Shown: positions 8,601 to 17,806 of the stretch, one piece after another
How the letters are laid out: the number at the start of each line of letters is the position of its first letter
How positions within the stretch are numbered: position 1 is the stretch's first letter
NCBI RefSeq assembly: GCF_017571495.1
Contig: NZ_JAGETZ010000005.1
Coordinates: 372,001-436,000, forward strand
Direction of reading: 5' to 3'
Source of the DNA: Hymenobacter negativus
GTDB taxonomy: Bacteria > Bacteroidota > Bacteroidia > Cytophagales > Hymenobacteraceae
Length of the DNA stretch: 64,000 nucleotides
Notes under the pieces: model-generated
The model's database searches: none
What the model saw: the letters and a program-made list of their open reading frames with translations, nothing else
What the model was told of the DNA's origin: nothing
Position numbers and translations under genes: made by a program

Positions 8601-8625
8601 ATCAGGTCAATAATTTTGACCTGAT
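8601..8625. promoter_or_regulatory. Perfect 10-bp inverted repeat at a start codon
   Basis: ATCAGGTCAA, 5-bp spacer TAATT, then TTGACCTGAT: both arms match perfectly. The right arm overlaps the first two bases of the ATG at 8624. It has the form of an operator for a dimeric repressor, or of an RNA hairpin that would hide the start codon. A related half-site, TAATTTGACCTG, lies 16 bp before the GH105 start at 54804. Confidence 0.55.
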
Positions 8626-11578
8626 GCCATTTGTCAATTTTGCTTCTTCTTTCCGCGAATCACCAGCGCATCGGAACCGCTGGAACCAGCTCCTTTGCCG
8701 CGCTTGCTTAGTGGCTGGTCTGTTATTGGGCGTGGTTCAGGCCACTTCGGCCACAGCCACTACGCGAGAGTCGTCGAAACCGTGTAGAAGCGCCACATTG
8801 CGTGTCTCCTCGTTGAACGATGCTATTCTGACAACGTCGGCCAAACGCCGAGACGCGAACAATCACGTCTCTAAATTCTCGCGGCGTGTTCCAGTCGCGC
8901 AAACCCGCACCATCCTGCTGCCCAAAAACGCTCATTCCCGGCTGCAATACGGGGCCGGCCGGCTAGCCAGTGCGCTCCGTACAGCTGGCTACCAGGTGCA
9001 GATTCAGCAGGCGGATAAGCTGCCCAAAGCCAAAGGCCTGATTATAATTGGCCAGGCCACGGACCCGTTGATAAAGCAAGCCACTGCCGCCTTTCACGCC
9101 GCGTCCGAGAAAGCGCCTGGTAAAGAGGGCTTTGCCGTGACTTCGGCCAATGACGATGCCTTGCTCATCAGCGGAACCGACAATTCCGGTGCCCTCTACG
9201 GCTGCCTGGAACTGGCCGAACAGGTCAAAACCCAAGGCAAACTCAGCGACAACCTGCACCTCACCGACCAGCCCGAAATGGTGTTGCGCGGTACCTGCAT
9301 TGGCGTGCAAAAGCCCACCTACCTGCCCGGCCGCAACGTGTACGAGTACCCCTACACACCCGAGACGTTTCCCTGGTTTTACGATAAGGCGCTCTGGGTG
9401 AAATACCTCGACATGATGGTTGATAACCGGTACAACTCGCTCTACCTCTGGAACGGCCACCCCTTCGCCTCGCTGGTGCGGCTGAAGGAATACCCGTTTG
9501 CGGTGGAGGTAGACGATGCCACATTTAAGAAAAACGAGGAGATGTACCGCTTCCTGACCAAGGAAGCCGATAAGCGTGGCATCTGGGTGATTCAGATGTT
9601 CTACAACATCATCGTGTCCAAGCCATTTGCTGAGCATTATAACATCAAAACCCAGGACCGCGCCCGGCCCATCGTGCCCCTTATTGCCGACTATACGCGC
9701 AAATCCATTGCCGCTTTCGTGCAGAAATACCCCAACGTGGGCCTGATGGTGGCTTTGGGCGAAGCCATGGAAGGTGCCGGTCAGGACGACGTGGACTGGT
9801 TCACGAAAACTATCATTCCCGGCGTGCTCGACGGCCTAAAGGCCTCCGGCACCACCGAGCTGCCGCCCATCGTGCTGCGCGCCCACGACACCGATGCGCC
9901 CCGCGTAATAACCGCCGCGCTGCCGCTCTACAAAAACCTCTACACCGAAGCCAAATTCAACGGCGAAGCCCTCACCACGTACACGCCGCGCGGCTCCTGG
10001 GCCGAGCTGCACCGCAAGCTTAGCGGCATGAATTCGGTGCACATAGAGAACGTGCACATCCTCGCCAACCTGGAGCCGTTCCGTTACGGCTCGGCCGATT
10101 TTATTCAGAAATCGGTGCAGGCCATGCACAATACTTACGGGGCTAATGGCTTGCACCTCTACCCGGAGTCGTCGTACTGGGACTGGCCCTACACCGCTGA
10201 CAACGTGGCCGGCCGCCAGCTGCAAGTGGACCGCGACTGGCTCTGGTACGCCGAGTGGGCCCGCTACGCCTGGCGCGCCAACCGGTCCCGCCCGGCCGAA
10301 GTCACTCATTGGAGCCAGAAATTGGCGGCACAATTTGGCTGCGACGAGCAGGCCGGCCAGCAGATTCTGACGGCCTACGAGGAAGCCGGCGAAATCGAGC
10401 CCAAGCTGCTGCGCCGCTACGGCATCACCGACGGCAACCGCCAAACGCTGACCTTGGGTATGCTGATGAACCAACTCATCGACCCCAAGCGCTACGGCTT
10501 GTTTACGCTGTTGTATGAATCAGAATCACCCGAGGGTGAGATGATTATCGAGTACGCCGAGAAGGAAGCGAAAGGGGAGAAGCACATCGGCGAAACCCCG
10601 CCGCAGATAGCCAGTGAGGTAGTGGAACACGGGAAAAAGGCAGTGGCGGCTATTGAGCGCGCAGCGCCGGCCATCAAACAAAATCAAGCCGAATTTGCCC
10701 GCATCAAAAACGATATGTACTGCCAGGAAGCGCTGGCAAATTTCTATGCCGAAAAGGCCCGGTCCGCCCTGCAGGTGCTGCGCTATAAGTACTCGCACAA
10801 CGTGCAGGACTTGGCCGCCGCCGTACCGCTGCTACAAAGCAGCGTAGCGCACTGGCAAAAGCTGGTGGACCTCACCAAAGACACCTACCTCTACGCCAAC
10901 AGCATGCAAACCGCCCAGCGCAAAATCCCGATGCGCGGCGTGGACGGCACCTACAAAACCTGGGCAGAAATGCTGCCAGTGTACAGGAAGGAACTGGCCG
11001 ATTTTCAGCACAACATCGACTCATTAAAGACGGCCAAAGCCACCCCGGCTACCAAGCAACTGGTGCTATTGCGCAACGCGCCGGTCACGCTGCTCACCAA
11101 AGCTAGCACCTATACCATTGCTGCCGGCCAGTCCGTTTTTGCCGATACCACGGCGCAGCTTTCGGCCCTGGCGCCGGAACTGGCCGGATTAAAAGGCGTG
11201 CTGTTCAGCAAGGCGCAGCAGGTGGCGCAGGGCACGGAAATCCGGTTTTCTACCAAAAAGCCGGTGCAGGTGCTGGTCGGCTTCTTCAACCAGAAAAGCC
11301 CGCGTTATCTGCCCGTGCCCACCCTGGAAATTGACGCCAGCGCCAACGACTACGGCCAGGCCGACAGCAAGATTTCCAACGCGCTGACCATTCCCGGAAT
11401 GCCGCCCGTGAACGTGCATGCTTACTCCTTCAAGGCCGGCACCCACACCCTGAACTTGGCCCGTGGCGCTTGCTTGATTCTGGGGTTTGTTGATGCAAGC
11501 CAGCCGCTACCGGTTTACAATGCTGGACTGGGCAGCGCAGTGGCGCCGGGCCGCGAAATTGATTGGTTGTTCGAGTAG
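8624..11578 (+). CDS. Secreted GH20/GH67-fold glycosidase, candidate GH138-like alpha-galacturonidase
   Basis: About 984 residues. A hydrophobic segment (CLVAGLLLGVVQATSA) serves as signal peptide. It is followed by about 35 odd residues encoded by a degenerate class D repeat, then an N-terminal alpha/beta domain of the GH20-domain-2/GH67 kind (TILLPKNAHSRLQYGAGRLA, GLIIIGQATD, LLISGTDNSGALYGCLELAEQ). A TIM barrel follows, with WVKYLDMMVDNRYNSLYLWNGHPF, GIWVIQMFYNI, GLMVALGEAMEG and HLYPESSYWDWP, then helical and beta C-terminal regions. The domain order resembles enzymes annotated as alpha-D-galacturonidases (GH138-like), which fits a pectin locus, but the family call is a suggestion. The start at 8624 is preferred because it gives the shorter signal peptide; 8552 is an alternative. 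Confidence 0.7.
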   Translation: MPFVNFASSFRESPAHRNRWNQLLCRACLVAGLLLGVVQATSATATTRESSKPCRSATLRVSSLNDAILTTSAKRRDANNHVSKFSRRVPVAQTRTILLPKNAHSRLQYGAGRLASALRTAGYQVQIQQADKLPKAKGLIIIGQATDPLIKQATAAFHAASEKAPGKEGFAVTSANDDALLISGTDNSGALYGCLELAEQVKTQGKLSDNLHLTDQPEMVLRGTCIGVQKPTYLPGRNVYEYPYTPETFPWFYDKALWVKYLDMMVDNRYNSLYLWNGHPFASLVRLKEYPFAVEVDDATFKKNEEMYRFLTKEADKRGIWVIQMFYNIIVSKPFAEHYNIKTQDRARPIVPLIADYTRKSIAAFVQKYPNVGLMVALGEAMEGAGQDDVDWFTKTIIPGVLDGLKASGTTELPPIVLRAHDTDAPRVITAALPLYKNLYTEAKFNGEALTTYTPRGSWAELHRKLSGMNSVHIENVHILANLEPFRYGSADFIQKSVQAMHNTYGANGLHLYPESSYWDWPYTADNVAGRQLQVDRDWLWYAEWARYAWRANRSRPAEVTHWSQKLAAQFGCDEQAGQQILTAYEEAGEIEPKLLRRYGITDGNRQTLTLGMLMNQLIDPKRYGLFTLLYESESPEGEMIIEYAEKEAKGEKHIGETPPQIASEVVEHGKKAVAAIERAAPAIKQNQAEFARIKNDMYCQEALANFYAEKARSALQVLRYKYSHNVQDLAAAVPLLQSSVAHWQKLVDLTKDTYLYANSMQTAQRKIPMRGVDGTYKTWAEMLPVYRKELADFQHNIDSLKTAKATPATKQLVLLRNAPVTLLTKASTYTIAAGQSVFADTTAQLSALAPELAGLKGVLFSKAQQVAQGTEIRFSTKKPVQVLVGFFNQKSPRYLPVPTLEIDASANDYGQADSKISNALTIPGMPPVNVHAYSFKAGTHTLNLARGACLILGFVDASQPLPVYNAGLGSAVAPGREIDWLFE
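8784..8872. repeat. Degenerate class D repeat inside a coding sequence (D1)
   Basis: Decayed copy of the class D palindrome. GCGTGTCTCCTCGTTGAAC matches D2 (CGCGTCTCCTCGTTGAAC), and the far arm CCGAGACGCGAA...CACGTCTCTA matches CGAGACGCGAAGTGTCGCGTCTCTAC. It lies in frame between the signal peptide and the first domain of the glycosidase at 8624, encoding a linker not expected in the family. Confidence 0.75.
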
Positions 11579-11582
11579 ACCT

Positions 11583-11651
11583 GTAGCGTGGACTCTGTGA
11601 GTCTGCGTTGCCAATAAGCTGATTAACGCGGACTTGCAGAGTCCACGCTAC
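11583..11651. repeat. Class C palindromic repeat (C1)
   Basis: GTAGCGTGGACTCTGTGAGT at the left and its near reverse complement (ACTTGCAGAGTCCACGCTAC) at the right, in the gap between two glycosidase genes. C2 at 58793-58929 has the same ends. Confidence 0.9.
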
Positions 11652-11661
11652 TTTCCTTGCT

Positions 11662-13203
11662 ATGAAACCCACCCACTTAGTTCTTGCTTTCAGCCTCTTA
11701 AGCACCGCCCCGGCCGCCGCCCAGCAGTCGGTGCTCACTGCCGAGCACCTGCGCGCCAGCGTGGCCCGGTTTAATGCGCTGGACAAGGAGGACGTCATCA
11801 ACCTCGTGCCCAATGCCCAGGCGGCCGACTGGCTGGCTCAGCAAGTGCCGCTGTTTGAGTGCCCGGACTCGGCCATTCAGGAGACGTACTACTACCGCTG
11901 GTGGACGTTTCGCAAGCACCTCAAGCAGACGCCCGACGGCTACGTCTTCACGGAGTTCATCACCCCGATGAAGCATGCCGGGATGTACAACACCATCAGC
12001 AGCGCGCTGGGCCACCACCTCAACGAAGGCCGCTGGCTGCACGACCCGCAGTACACGGAGCAGTACACGAAGTTTTGGCTGAATGTGGACTCCAAGAAAA
12101 CCAAGAAGCTGCACGGCTTCAGCGGTTGGCTGGAAGATGCCGTGTACAGCATGTACCTGGTGAACAAGAACCAGGCGTTTGTGCAGGAAGTGCTGCCCGC
12201 GCTCACAGCCGACTACCGGCAGTGGGAGGCAGAGCGCAAGCTGCCCAGTGGCATGTTCTGGCAGTACGATGTGAAGGATGCGATGGAGGAGTCCATCAGC
12301 GGCGGGCGCAAGGAGCAAAACGTGCGGCCCACCATCAACAGCTACATGTACGGCAACGCCAAAGCCCTGGCCGCCATGGGCAAGCTTACCAAAAACGACA
12401 CCCTGACGCGCAAGTACGCCGCTAGAGCTGCCCAGCTGCGGACTGATATTCAGCGCACACTCTGGGACCCCAAAACCGACTTTTTTAAAGTTCAATACGC
12501 CAAGGGTGGCCTTTGCGAAGCGCGGGAGGAACTGGGCTACATTCCCTGGTATTTCAATTTGCCCACCGACAAGCCGCAGTACGCCAAACAGTGGGCGCAA
12601 CTGACGGATGAAGGTGGCTTCAAAGCACCGTGGGGCATCACCACGGCCGAGCGGCGCGCGCCCGGTTTCCGCACCCACGGCTCGGGCCACGGTTGCGAAT
12701 GGGACGGCGCGGTGTGGCCCTACGCCACCACTCAAACCTTAAAGGGCCTCGCCAACCTGCTCACCGACTACAAGCACCACGACGGCATGAGCGCCCAGAT
12801 TTACTACGACGAGCTGCGTAAATACGCTCTCTCGCACCAGAAAAACGGCGTGCCCTACCTCGGCGAATATCAGGACGAAAAAACCGGCGAATGGCTGAAA
12901 GGCGACAACCCACGCAGCAGCTACTATAACCACTCCGGCTTCGCCGATTTGGTAATAACGGGCCTCGTTGGTCTCAAGCCCCGGCCCGATAACATGGTGG
13001 AAGTTTTCCCATTGGTACCCGCCGGCCAGTGGGACTGGTTTGCGCTCGACCAGGTGCGCTACCACGGCAAAACGATTTCGGTTATCTGGGATAAAACCGG
13101 CCAGAAGTACGGCAAAGGGCAGGGCCTGCGCATTTTTGCGGACGGCAAGGAAATAGCCCGTGCCAAGGAGTTGAAACGGGTGACAGCTAAACTGCCCGGC
13201 TGA
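11662..13203 (+). CDS. Secreted six-hairpin glycosidase (MGH1/GH63- or GH142-like)
   Basis: A 513-residue protein with a signal peptide (LVLAFSLLSTAPAAA-QQ). The mature part looks like an (alpha/alpha)6 barrel: YYYRWWTFRKHL, FTEFITPMKHAGMYNT, SALGHHLNEGRWLHDP, GFSGWLEDAVYSMYLVN, MFWQYDVKDAMEESISGG, RPTINSYMYGNAKALAAMG and GCEWDGAVWPYATTQTLKGL, followed by a short beta C-terminus. These blocks match the MGH1-like glycosidase domain found in GH63-related and GH142 proteins. In rhamnogalacturonan degradation GH142 members remove beta-L-arabinofuranose; whether this one does is unknown. It lies downstream of the GH138-like gene and upstream of GH28, on the same strand. Confidence 0.75.
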   Translation: MKPTHLVLAFSLLSTAPAAAQQSVLTAEHLRASVARFNALDKEDVINLVPNAQAADWLAQQVPLFECPDSAIQETYYYRWWTFRKHLKQTPDGYVFTEFITPMKHAGMYNTISSALGHHLNEGRWLHDPQYTEQYTKFWLNVDSKKTKKLHGFSGWLEDAVYSMYLVNKNQAFVQEVLPALTADYRQWEAERKLPSGMFWQYDVKDAMEESISGGRKEQNVRPTINSYMYGNAKALAAMGKLTKNDTLTRKYAARAAQLRTDIQRTLWDPKTDFFKVQYAKGGLCEAREELGYIPWYFNLPTDKPQYAKQWAQLTDEGGFKAPWGITTAERRAPGFRTHGSGHGCEWDGAVWPYATTQTLKGLANLLTDYKHHDGMSAQIYYDELRKYALSHQKNGVPYLGEYQDEKTGEWLKGDNPRSSYYNHSGFADLVITGLVGLKPRPDNMVEVFPLVPAGQWDWFALDQVRYHGKTISVIWDKTGQKYGKGQGLRIFADGKEIARAKELKRVTAKLPG

Positions 13204-13216
13204 ACCTGACGCGGGG

Positions 13217-13279
13217 AACCTCACGTGACCCCTTCGGGGCAGGCCCCTCTCCGCGGGAGAGGGGCCAGGGGTGAGGTGA
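13217..13279. repeat. Class A palindromic repeat, short form (A3)
   Basis: A compact copy: CCTCACGTGACCCC...CCCCTCTC / CGCG / GAGAGGGGCCAGGGGTGAGG, without the long central loop of the other copies. It occupies the gap before the GH28 gene. Confidence 0.85.
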
Positions 13280-13314
13280 ACGGCGACCAGCTAAATACAC
13301 ATGATTAATTACCT

Positions 13315-14868
13315 ATGAAACAAATCCTTCTCGCATTTCTCCTGCTCCTGACCATCTCGGCGGCCCGTGCCCAGGACTACTACAACGTCTTGAAATACGG
13401 CGCGAAAAACGACAGCACGAAGCTGTCCACAGCCGGGATTGCCAAGGCAATTGATGCGGCCAGCAAGGTGGGCGGCGGCACCATTTACTTTCCGGCGGGG
13501 CGCTACCTAACGGGGCCCATCCACCTCAAAAGCAACATCACGATTGAGATAAGCGCGGGCGCCATCATTTACTTCAGCAACAATTTCGACGACTACCTGC
13601 CCATGGTGCCGTCGCGCTACGAGGGGACGGATGTCACTAACTTCTCGCCGCTGTTTTACGCTTACAGAGCGGAAAATATCACCATTCGGGGCCGGGGCAT
13701 CATCGATGGGCAGGGCAAAAAGTGGTGGGACTTCGCCGAAGGCAAGTCGCGGGTGGCCAATGAGTCGAAGTGGCAGGTCGAGTTCCGGAAGCTTAACGCC
13801 AATATTACCCGTCCCAACGAGCCGGGCGGCGTGCTAGACCGCGCCTTTCTGCGTCCGCCGTTCATCCAGCCCATGTATTGCAAAAATGTGCTGATTGAGG
13901 GCATCACCATCCGCAACTCGCCCTTCTGGACGGTGAACCCCGAGTTCTGTGAGAACGTGACCGTAACGGGTGTCACCATCAACAATCCGAAGTCGCCGAA
14001 TACCGACGGCATCAACCCGGAATCGTGCCGCTACGTGCACATTTCGAACTGTCACATCAGCGTGGGCGATGACTGCATCACCATCAAATCGGGTAAGGAC
14101 GAGGCGGGGCGCAAGATGAACGTGCCGGCCGAAAACTACACCATCACCAACTGCACCATGCTCAGCGGGCACGGCGGCGTGGTGATTGGGAGTGAGATGT
14201 CGGGCGGGGTGAAGAAAATCACGATTTCCAACTGCGTTTTTGATGGTACCGACCGGGGCATCCGCATCAAAACCGCTCGGGGCCGGGGCGCGGTGGTGGA
14301 AGATATTCGGGTGGATAACATCGTAATGAAGAACATTCGTGAGCAGGCGATTGTGCTAGATATGCAGTATAGCAAGTCGACGCCCGAGCCGGTTTCGGAA
14401 CGCACGCCACGCTTCCGCAACATCCATTTCAGCAACATCACTGCTGAGGGCAAGCAGGCCGGCTTTCTGAACGGCCTGACGGAAATGCCCATCGAAAATA
14501 TCACGTTCAGCAACTGCAACTTCGATACGAAGACGGGCTTCACCGTGAAAGAGGCCCGCGATATTGCTTTCCACAACGTGCTCATCAACGCCGCTACCGG
14601 CCCGGCTGTGCGTACCGAAAACGTACAGCAAATCTGGCTCGACGGCATCCGCAGCGCCAAGCCGGTGGCTGCCACGTCGCTTCTGGAGCTGAATAACACG
14701 GTCGATGCCTTCGTGTACAACTGCTTTCCCGCTGCCGGCACCGAGACTTTCTTGACACTGAAAGGAGCCAGCACGCGCAGCATCGGCCTGCAAAACAATA
14801 ACTTGAAATACGTGAAAATCCCCGTAAGCCAAGACGCCGACGTCAAGGAGAGGGTCGTTGGGCCGTAG
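13315..14868 (+). CDS. Secreted GH28 polygalacturonase family enzyme
   Basis: A 517-residue protein with a signal peptide (ILLAFLLLLTISAARA-QD). It is a right-handed beta-helix with all four GH28 signature blocks: NTDG (D231), GDDC (D252, D253), SGHGG (H286) and IRIK (R317, K319). The three Asp residues form the inverting catalytic centre in this family. It should hydrolyse alpha-1,4 galacturonosyl bonds in the pectin backbone, as an endo- or exo-enzyme. The C-terminal beta-strands (residues about 345-517) are those usual for longer Bacteroidota members. It belongs to the rightward gene series that begins at 8624. Confidence 0.93.
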   Translation: MKQILLAFLLLLTISAARAQDYYNVLKYGAKNDSTKLSTAGIAKAIDAASKVGGGTIYFPAGRYLTGPIHLKSNITIEISAGAIIYFSNNFDDYLPMVPSRYEGTDVTNFSPLFYAYRAENITIRGRGIIDGQGKKWWDFAEGKSRVANESKWQVEFRKLNANITRPNEPGGVLDRAFLRPPFIQPMYCKNVLIEGITIRNSPFWTVNPEFCENVTVTGVTINNPKSPNTDGINPESCRYVHISNCHISVGDDCITIKSGKDEAGRKMNVPAENYTITNCTMLSGHGGVVIGSEMSGGVKKITISNCVFDGTDRGIRIKTARGRGAVVEDIRVDNIVMKNIREQAIVLDMQYSKSTPEPVSERTPRFRNIHFSNITAEGKQAGFLNGLTEMPIENITFSNCNFDTKTGFTVKEARDIAFHNVLINAATGPAVRTENVQQIWLDGIRSAKPVAATSLLELNNTVDAFVYNCFPAAGTETFLTLKGASTRSIGLQNNNLKYVKIPVSQDADVKERVVGP

Positions 14869-14888
14869 TCAGAAGATATAAAGAGAAC

Positions 14889-14982
14889 GTCATGCTGAGC
14901 GCAGCCGAAGCATCTCGCGTGCAGCAGTAATTCATTGTAAGCAATGATGCGAGCGAGATGCCTCGGCTGTGCTCGGCATGAC
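14889..14982. repeat. Class B palindromic repeat (B1)
   Basis: GTCATGCTGAGCGCAGCCGA ... TCGGCTGTGCTCGGCATGAC, with inner arms CATCTCGC/GCGAGATG. It lies between the GH28 and GH95 genes. This is the class whose translation reads CHAERSEAS-like, seen widely in Bacteroidota genomes. Confidence 0.9.
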
Positions 14983-15010
14983 AACCTGATTTGTAAGCCG
15001 AATTACCATA

Positions 15011-17806
15011 ATGCCGCGCCTCTTTCTTCTACTCCTGCTCACCTGCCTCTCGGCCGCCGCCCAGCAGCCGCTGAAGCTGTGGTACGCCCAGCCGGCCGCG
15101 AAGTGGACCGACGCGCTGCCCATCGGCAATGGCCGGCTGGGCGGCATCGTGTACGGCAGGGTGGAGCAGGAGCATATTCAGTTCAACGAAGCCACGCTCT
15201 GGACCGGCCGGCCGCGCGCCTACGCCCGGTCCGGCGCCGCGCAGTACCTGCCCCAAATCCGGCAGCTGCTGGCTGAGGGCAAGCAGGCCGAAGCTGAGGC
15301 GCTGGCCGAGCAGCACTTCATGGGTCTGAAAGACCACGAAGAAACTTACGACGCCGAGAAAGCCACTTGGCTGCAAAAAATCCGGGCCGTGAGCGTGGCG
15401 CAGGCCGTGGCAAAGCCCGGCTGGAAACCCTGGACCGTGCCCTCGCCCAACGGCTGGGAAAGTGCGGGCCTGGAAGGTCTGGATGGCGCGGTCTGGTTCA
15501 AAACCACCTTTGACCTGCCCGCTGCCTGGGCCGGCAAAGACCTCACGCTTAGCTTGGGCCGCATCCGCGACGCGGACGTGACCTACGTGAACGGCCAGCA
15601 GGTGGGCACCGATGAGGGCATCAGCAAGAAGAGGCGCTACCGGGTTCCGGCCGCCGCGCTCCGGCCGGGTCGAAACGAAGTGGTGATACAGGTTATCAAC
15701 TACTTCGACAAGGGCGGGCTGATTGGGGTGAAGGAAAAGCAACCGGTTTTCGTGGCTTACCCCGAAGATGCGTCCCCCGAAACCGGCGTGGCATTGAGTT
15801 CCGATTGGCAATATTGGGTGCAGGATGCCAACCCGCCGCTGGCCCCCAGCTACCAAGCGTCATACCAGCCGTTTGGGGATGTGTGGCTGGATTTCGCGCC
15901 CGACGGCCCGGTGAGTGGGTACCGCCGCGAGCTGGATATCAGCCAAGCTGTGGCGCAGACCAGCTACACGCAAGACGGCGTGCAGTTTACGCGGGAATAC
16001 TTCGCCAGTGCCCCCGGCCAGGCCATCATGGGGCATCTGAAGGCTGACAAGCTGGGCAAGCTCACATTCACGGCCCGGCTAACCAGCCTTCACGACAAAC
16101 GAAAAACATATCGGGTAGACGACCACACGCTGGCGCTGGCCGTGCAGGTACGCGACGGCGTGCTGCGCGGTGTGAGCTACCTGCGCATCTTCTCGGATGG
16201 TAACATCAACGTCACCGATGACCAGATTCGCATTACGAACGCCAGCGACGCCAAGCTTTACCTGACGGCCGCCACCAACTTCAAAAGCTACCAGGACGTT
16301 TCGGGCCAGCCCGAGCAGCTGGCCAAGCAGGCGCTAGACCGGCTGGCCAAACCCCTGCACGAAGACCTGAAAGCAGCCCACGTCCGCAACTACCAGCAGC
16401 TGTTCAATCCCTTCGCCATCGACCTCGGCCACACCGCCAGCGAGCAACTGCCGACGGATGCGCGCATTCTGAAATTTACCCCTGCCGCCGACCCGGCGCT
16501 GCTGGCACTGTACCTGCAATTTGGGCGCTACCTGCTGATTTCGTCCTCTCGGGCGGGTGGGCCGCCGGCCAATCTGCAAGGGCTGTGGAACGAGTCGCTG
16601 ACGCCGTCGTGGGGCAGCAAATACACTACCAACATCAACCTGCAGATGAACTACTGGCCGGCCGAAGTGCTCAACCTGTCGGCCTGCACCGCGCCGCTGT
16701 TCAGCTTCATCGACCAACTGGCCCGCACCGGCCAGGCCACCGCCAAAACCAACTACAATGCTCCGGGCTGGGTGCTGCACCACAACACCGATATCTGGGC
16801 CGGCACCGCGCCCATCAACGCCGCCAACCACGGCATCTGGGTAACAGGCGCGGCTTGGCTCTGCCAGCCCATTTGGGAGCATTACCAGTTCACGCAGGAC
16901 CGGGGGTTTTTGCGCCAGCAATACCCCGTGCTAAAGGAAGCGGCTCGGTTTTACGCCAGCTTTCTGGTGAAGGACCCGCGTACCGGCTGGCTCATCAGCA
17001 CGCCGTCGAACTCGCCGGAGCACGGCGGCTTGGTGGCCGGGCCCACGATGGACCACCAGATTATTCGGGAGCTGTTCAAAACCACCAGCGCCGCCGCCAA
17101 AGTGCTGGGCGTGGATGCCAGTTTGCAACAGGAATTGACCGCCAAAGCCGGCCAGTTGGCCCCGAACCAAATCGGCCAGCACGGCCAACTGCAGGAGTGG
17201 CTCGAAGACAAGGACGACCCTGCCGACACGCACCGGCACGTGTCGCACCTCTGGGGCGTATTCCCAGGCTCTGAAATCAGCCCCGCCGCGCCCAAGCTGC
17301 TGCAAGCCGCTCGCACCTCCCTCACGCAGCGCGGCGACGGCGGCACCGGCTGGAGCCTGGCCTGGAAGGTGAACCTCTGGGCCCGTTTCCGCGACGGCAA
17401 CCACGCCCTGCGCATCCTGCAAAACCTGCTTTCGCCCGCCGAAAACGGCACCGGTTCCGAGCAAGGCGGCGTCTATAAAAACCTCTTCGACGCTCACCCG
17501 CCGTTTCAGATTGACGGCAACTTCGGCGGCGCGGCCGGCATGGCCGAAATGCTCCTGCAAAGCCAGACCGGCGCGCTCGATTTGCTGCCCGCAATGCCCA
17601 CGGCCTGGGCCAGAGGCAGCGTGCGTGGCCTGCGGGCCCGCGGCGGCTTCGTGGTGGATATGAAATGGGACGGAGGCAAGCTGCAAGCCGTTGATATTAA
17701 GTCGGAAGCCGGGCAGAAATGCGTGGTGAAATACGGCGGGAAAGAAGTGCGCTTCGCGACGAAAGCGGGGAAGAGTTACCGCCTGACGGGCAACCTCACC
17801 CCCTAG
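15011..17806 (+). CDS. Secreted GH95 alpha-L-fucosidase/alpha-L-galactosidase with inserted jelly-roll domain
   Basis: A 931-residue protein with a signal peptide (LFLLLLLTCLSAAA-QQ). The GH95 N-domain starts with YAQPAAKWTDALPIGNGRLG and FNEATLWTGRP. It is then interrupted by about 180 residues (about 105-285) containing a GH2-like sugar-binding jelly roll (GAVWFKTTFDLPAAW, VTYVNGQQVGTDEG), and resumes at YQPFGDVWLDF. The (alpha/alpha)6 catalytic domain shows the family motifs: NINLQMNYWPAE (N541, N543), SNSPEHGG (E670, candidate acid) and FQIDGNFGG (D835). It would remove terminal alpha-L-fucose or, in RG-II, alpha-L-galactose. The stop codon and last residues (NLTP) lie inside class A repeat A4. 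Confidence 0.9.
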   Translation: MPRLFLLLLLTCLSAAAQQPLKLWYAQPAAKWTDALPIGNGRLGGIVYGRVEQEHIQFNEATLWTGRPRAYARSGAAQYLPQIRQLLAEGKQAEAEALAEQHFMGLKDHEETYDAEKATWLQKIRAVSVAQAVAKPGWKPWTVPSPNGWESAGLEGLDGAVWFKTTFDLPAAWAGKDLTLSLGRIRDADVTYVNGQQVGTDEGISKKRRYRVPAAALRPGRNEVVIQVINYFDKGGLIGVKEKQPVFVAYPEDASPETGVALSSDWQYWVQDANPPLAPSYQASYQPFGDVWLDFAPDGPVSGYRRELDISQAVAQTSYTQDGVQFTREYFASAPGQAIMGHLKADKLGKLTFTARLTSLHDKRKTYRVDDHTLALAVQVRDGVLRGVSYLRIFSDGNINVTDDQIRITNASDAKLYLTAATNFKSYQDVSGQPEQLAKQALDRLAKPLHEDLKAAHVRNYQQLFNPFAIDLGHTASEQLPTDARILKFTPAADPALLALYLQFGRYLLISSSRAGGPPANLQGLWNESLTPSWGSKYTTNINLQMNYWPAEVLNLSACTAPLFSFIDQLARTGQATAKTNYNAPGWVLHHNTDIWAGTAPINAANHGIWVTGAAWLCQPIWEHYQFTQDRGFLRQQYPVLKEAARFYASFLVKDPRTGWLISTPSNSPEHGGLVAGPTMDHQIIRELFKTTSAAAKVLGVDASLQQELTAKAGQLAPNQIGQHGQLQEWLEDKDDPADTHRHVSHLWGVFPGSEISPAAPKLLQAARTSLTQRGDGGTGWSLAWKVNLWARFRDGNHALRILQNLLSPAENGTGSEQGGVYKNLFDAHPPFQIDGNFGGAAGMAEMLLQSQTGALDLLPAMPTAWARGSVRGLRARGGFVVDMKWDGGKLQAVDIKSEAGQKCVVKYGGKEVRFATKAGKSYRLTGNLTP

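Noticed and set aside
8321..8602. Minus-strand 93-codon frame in the divergent control region
   Set aside because: No recognisable features, and a weak terminator-like hairpin lies inside it.
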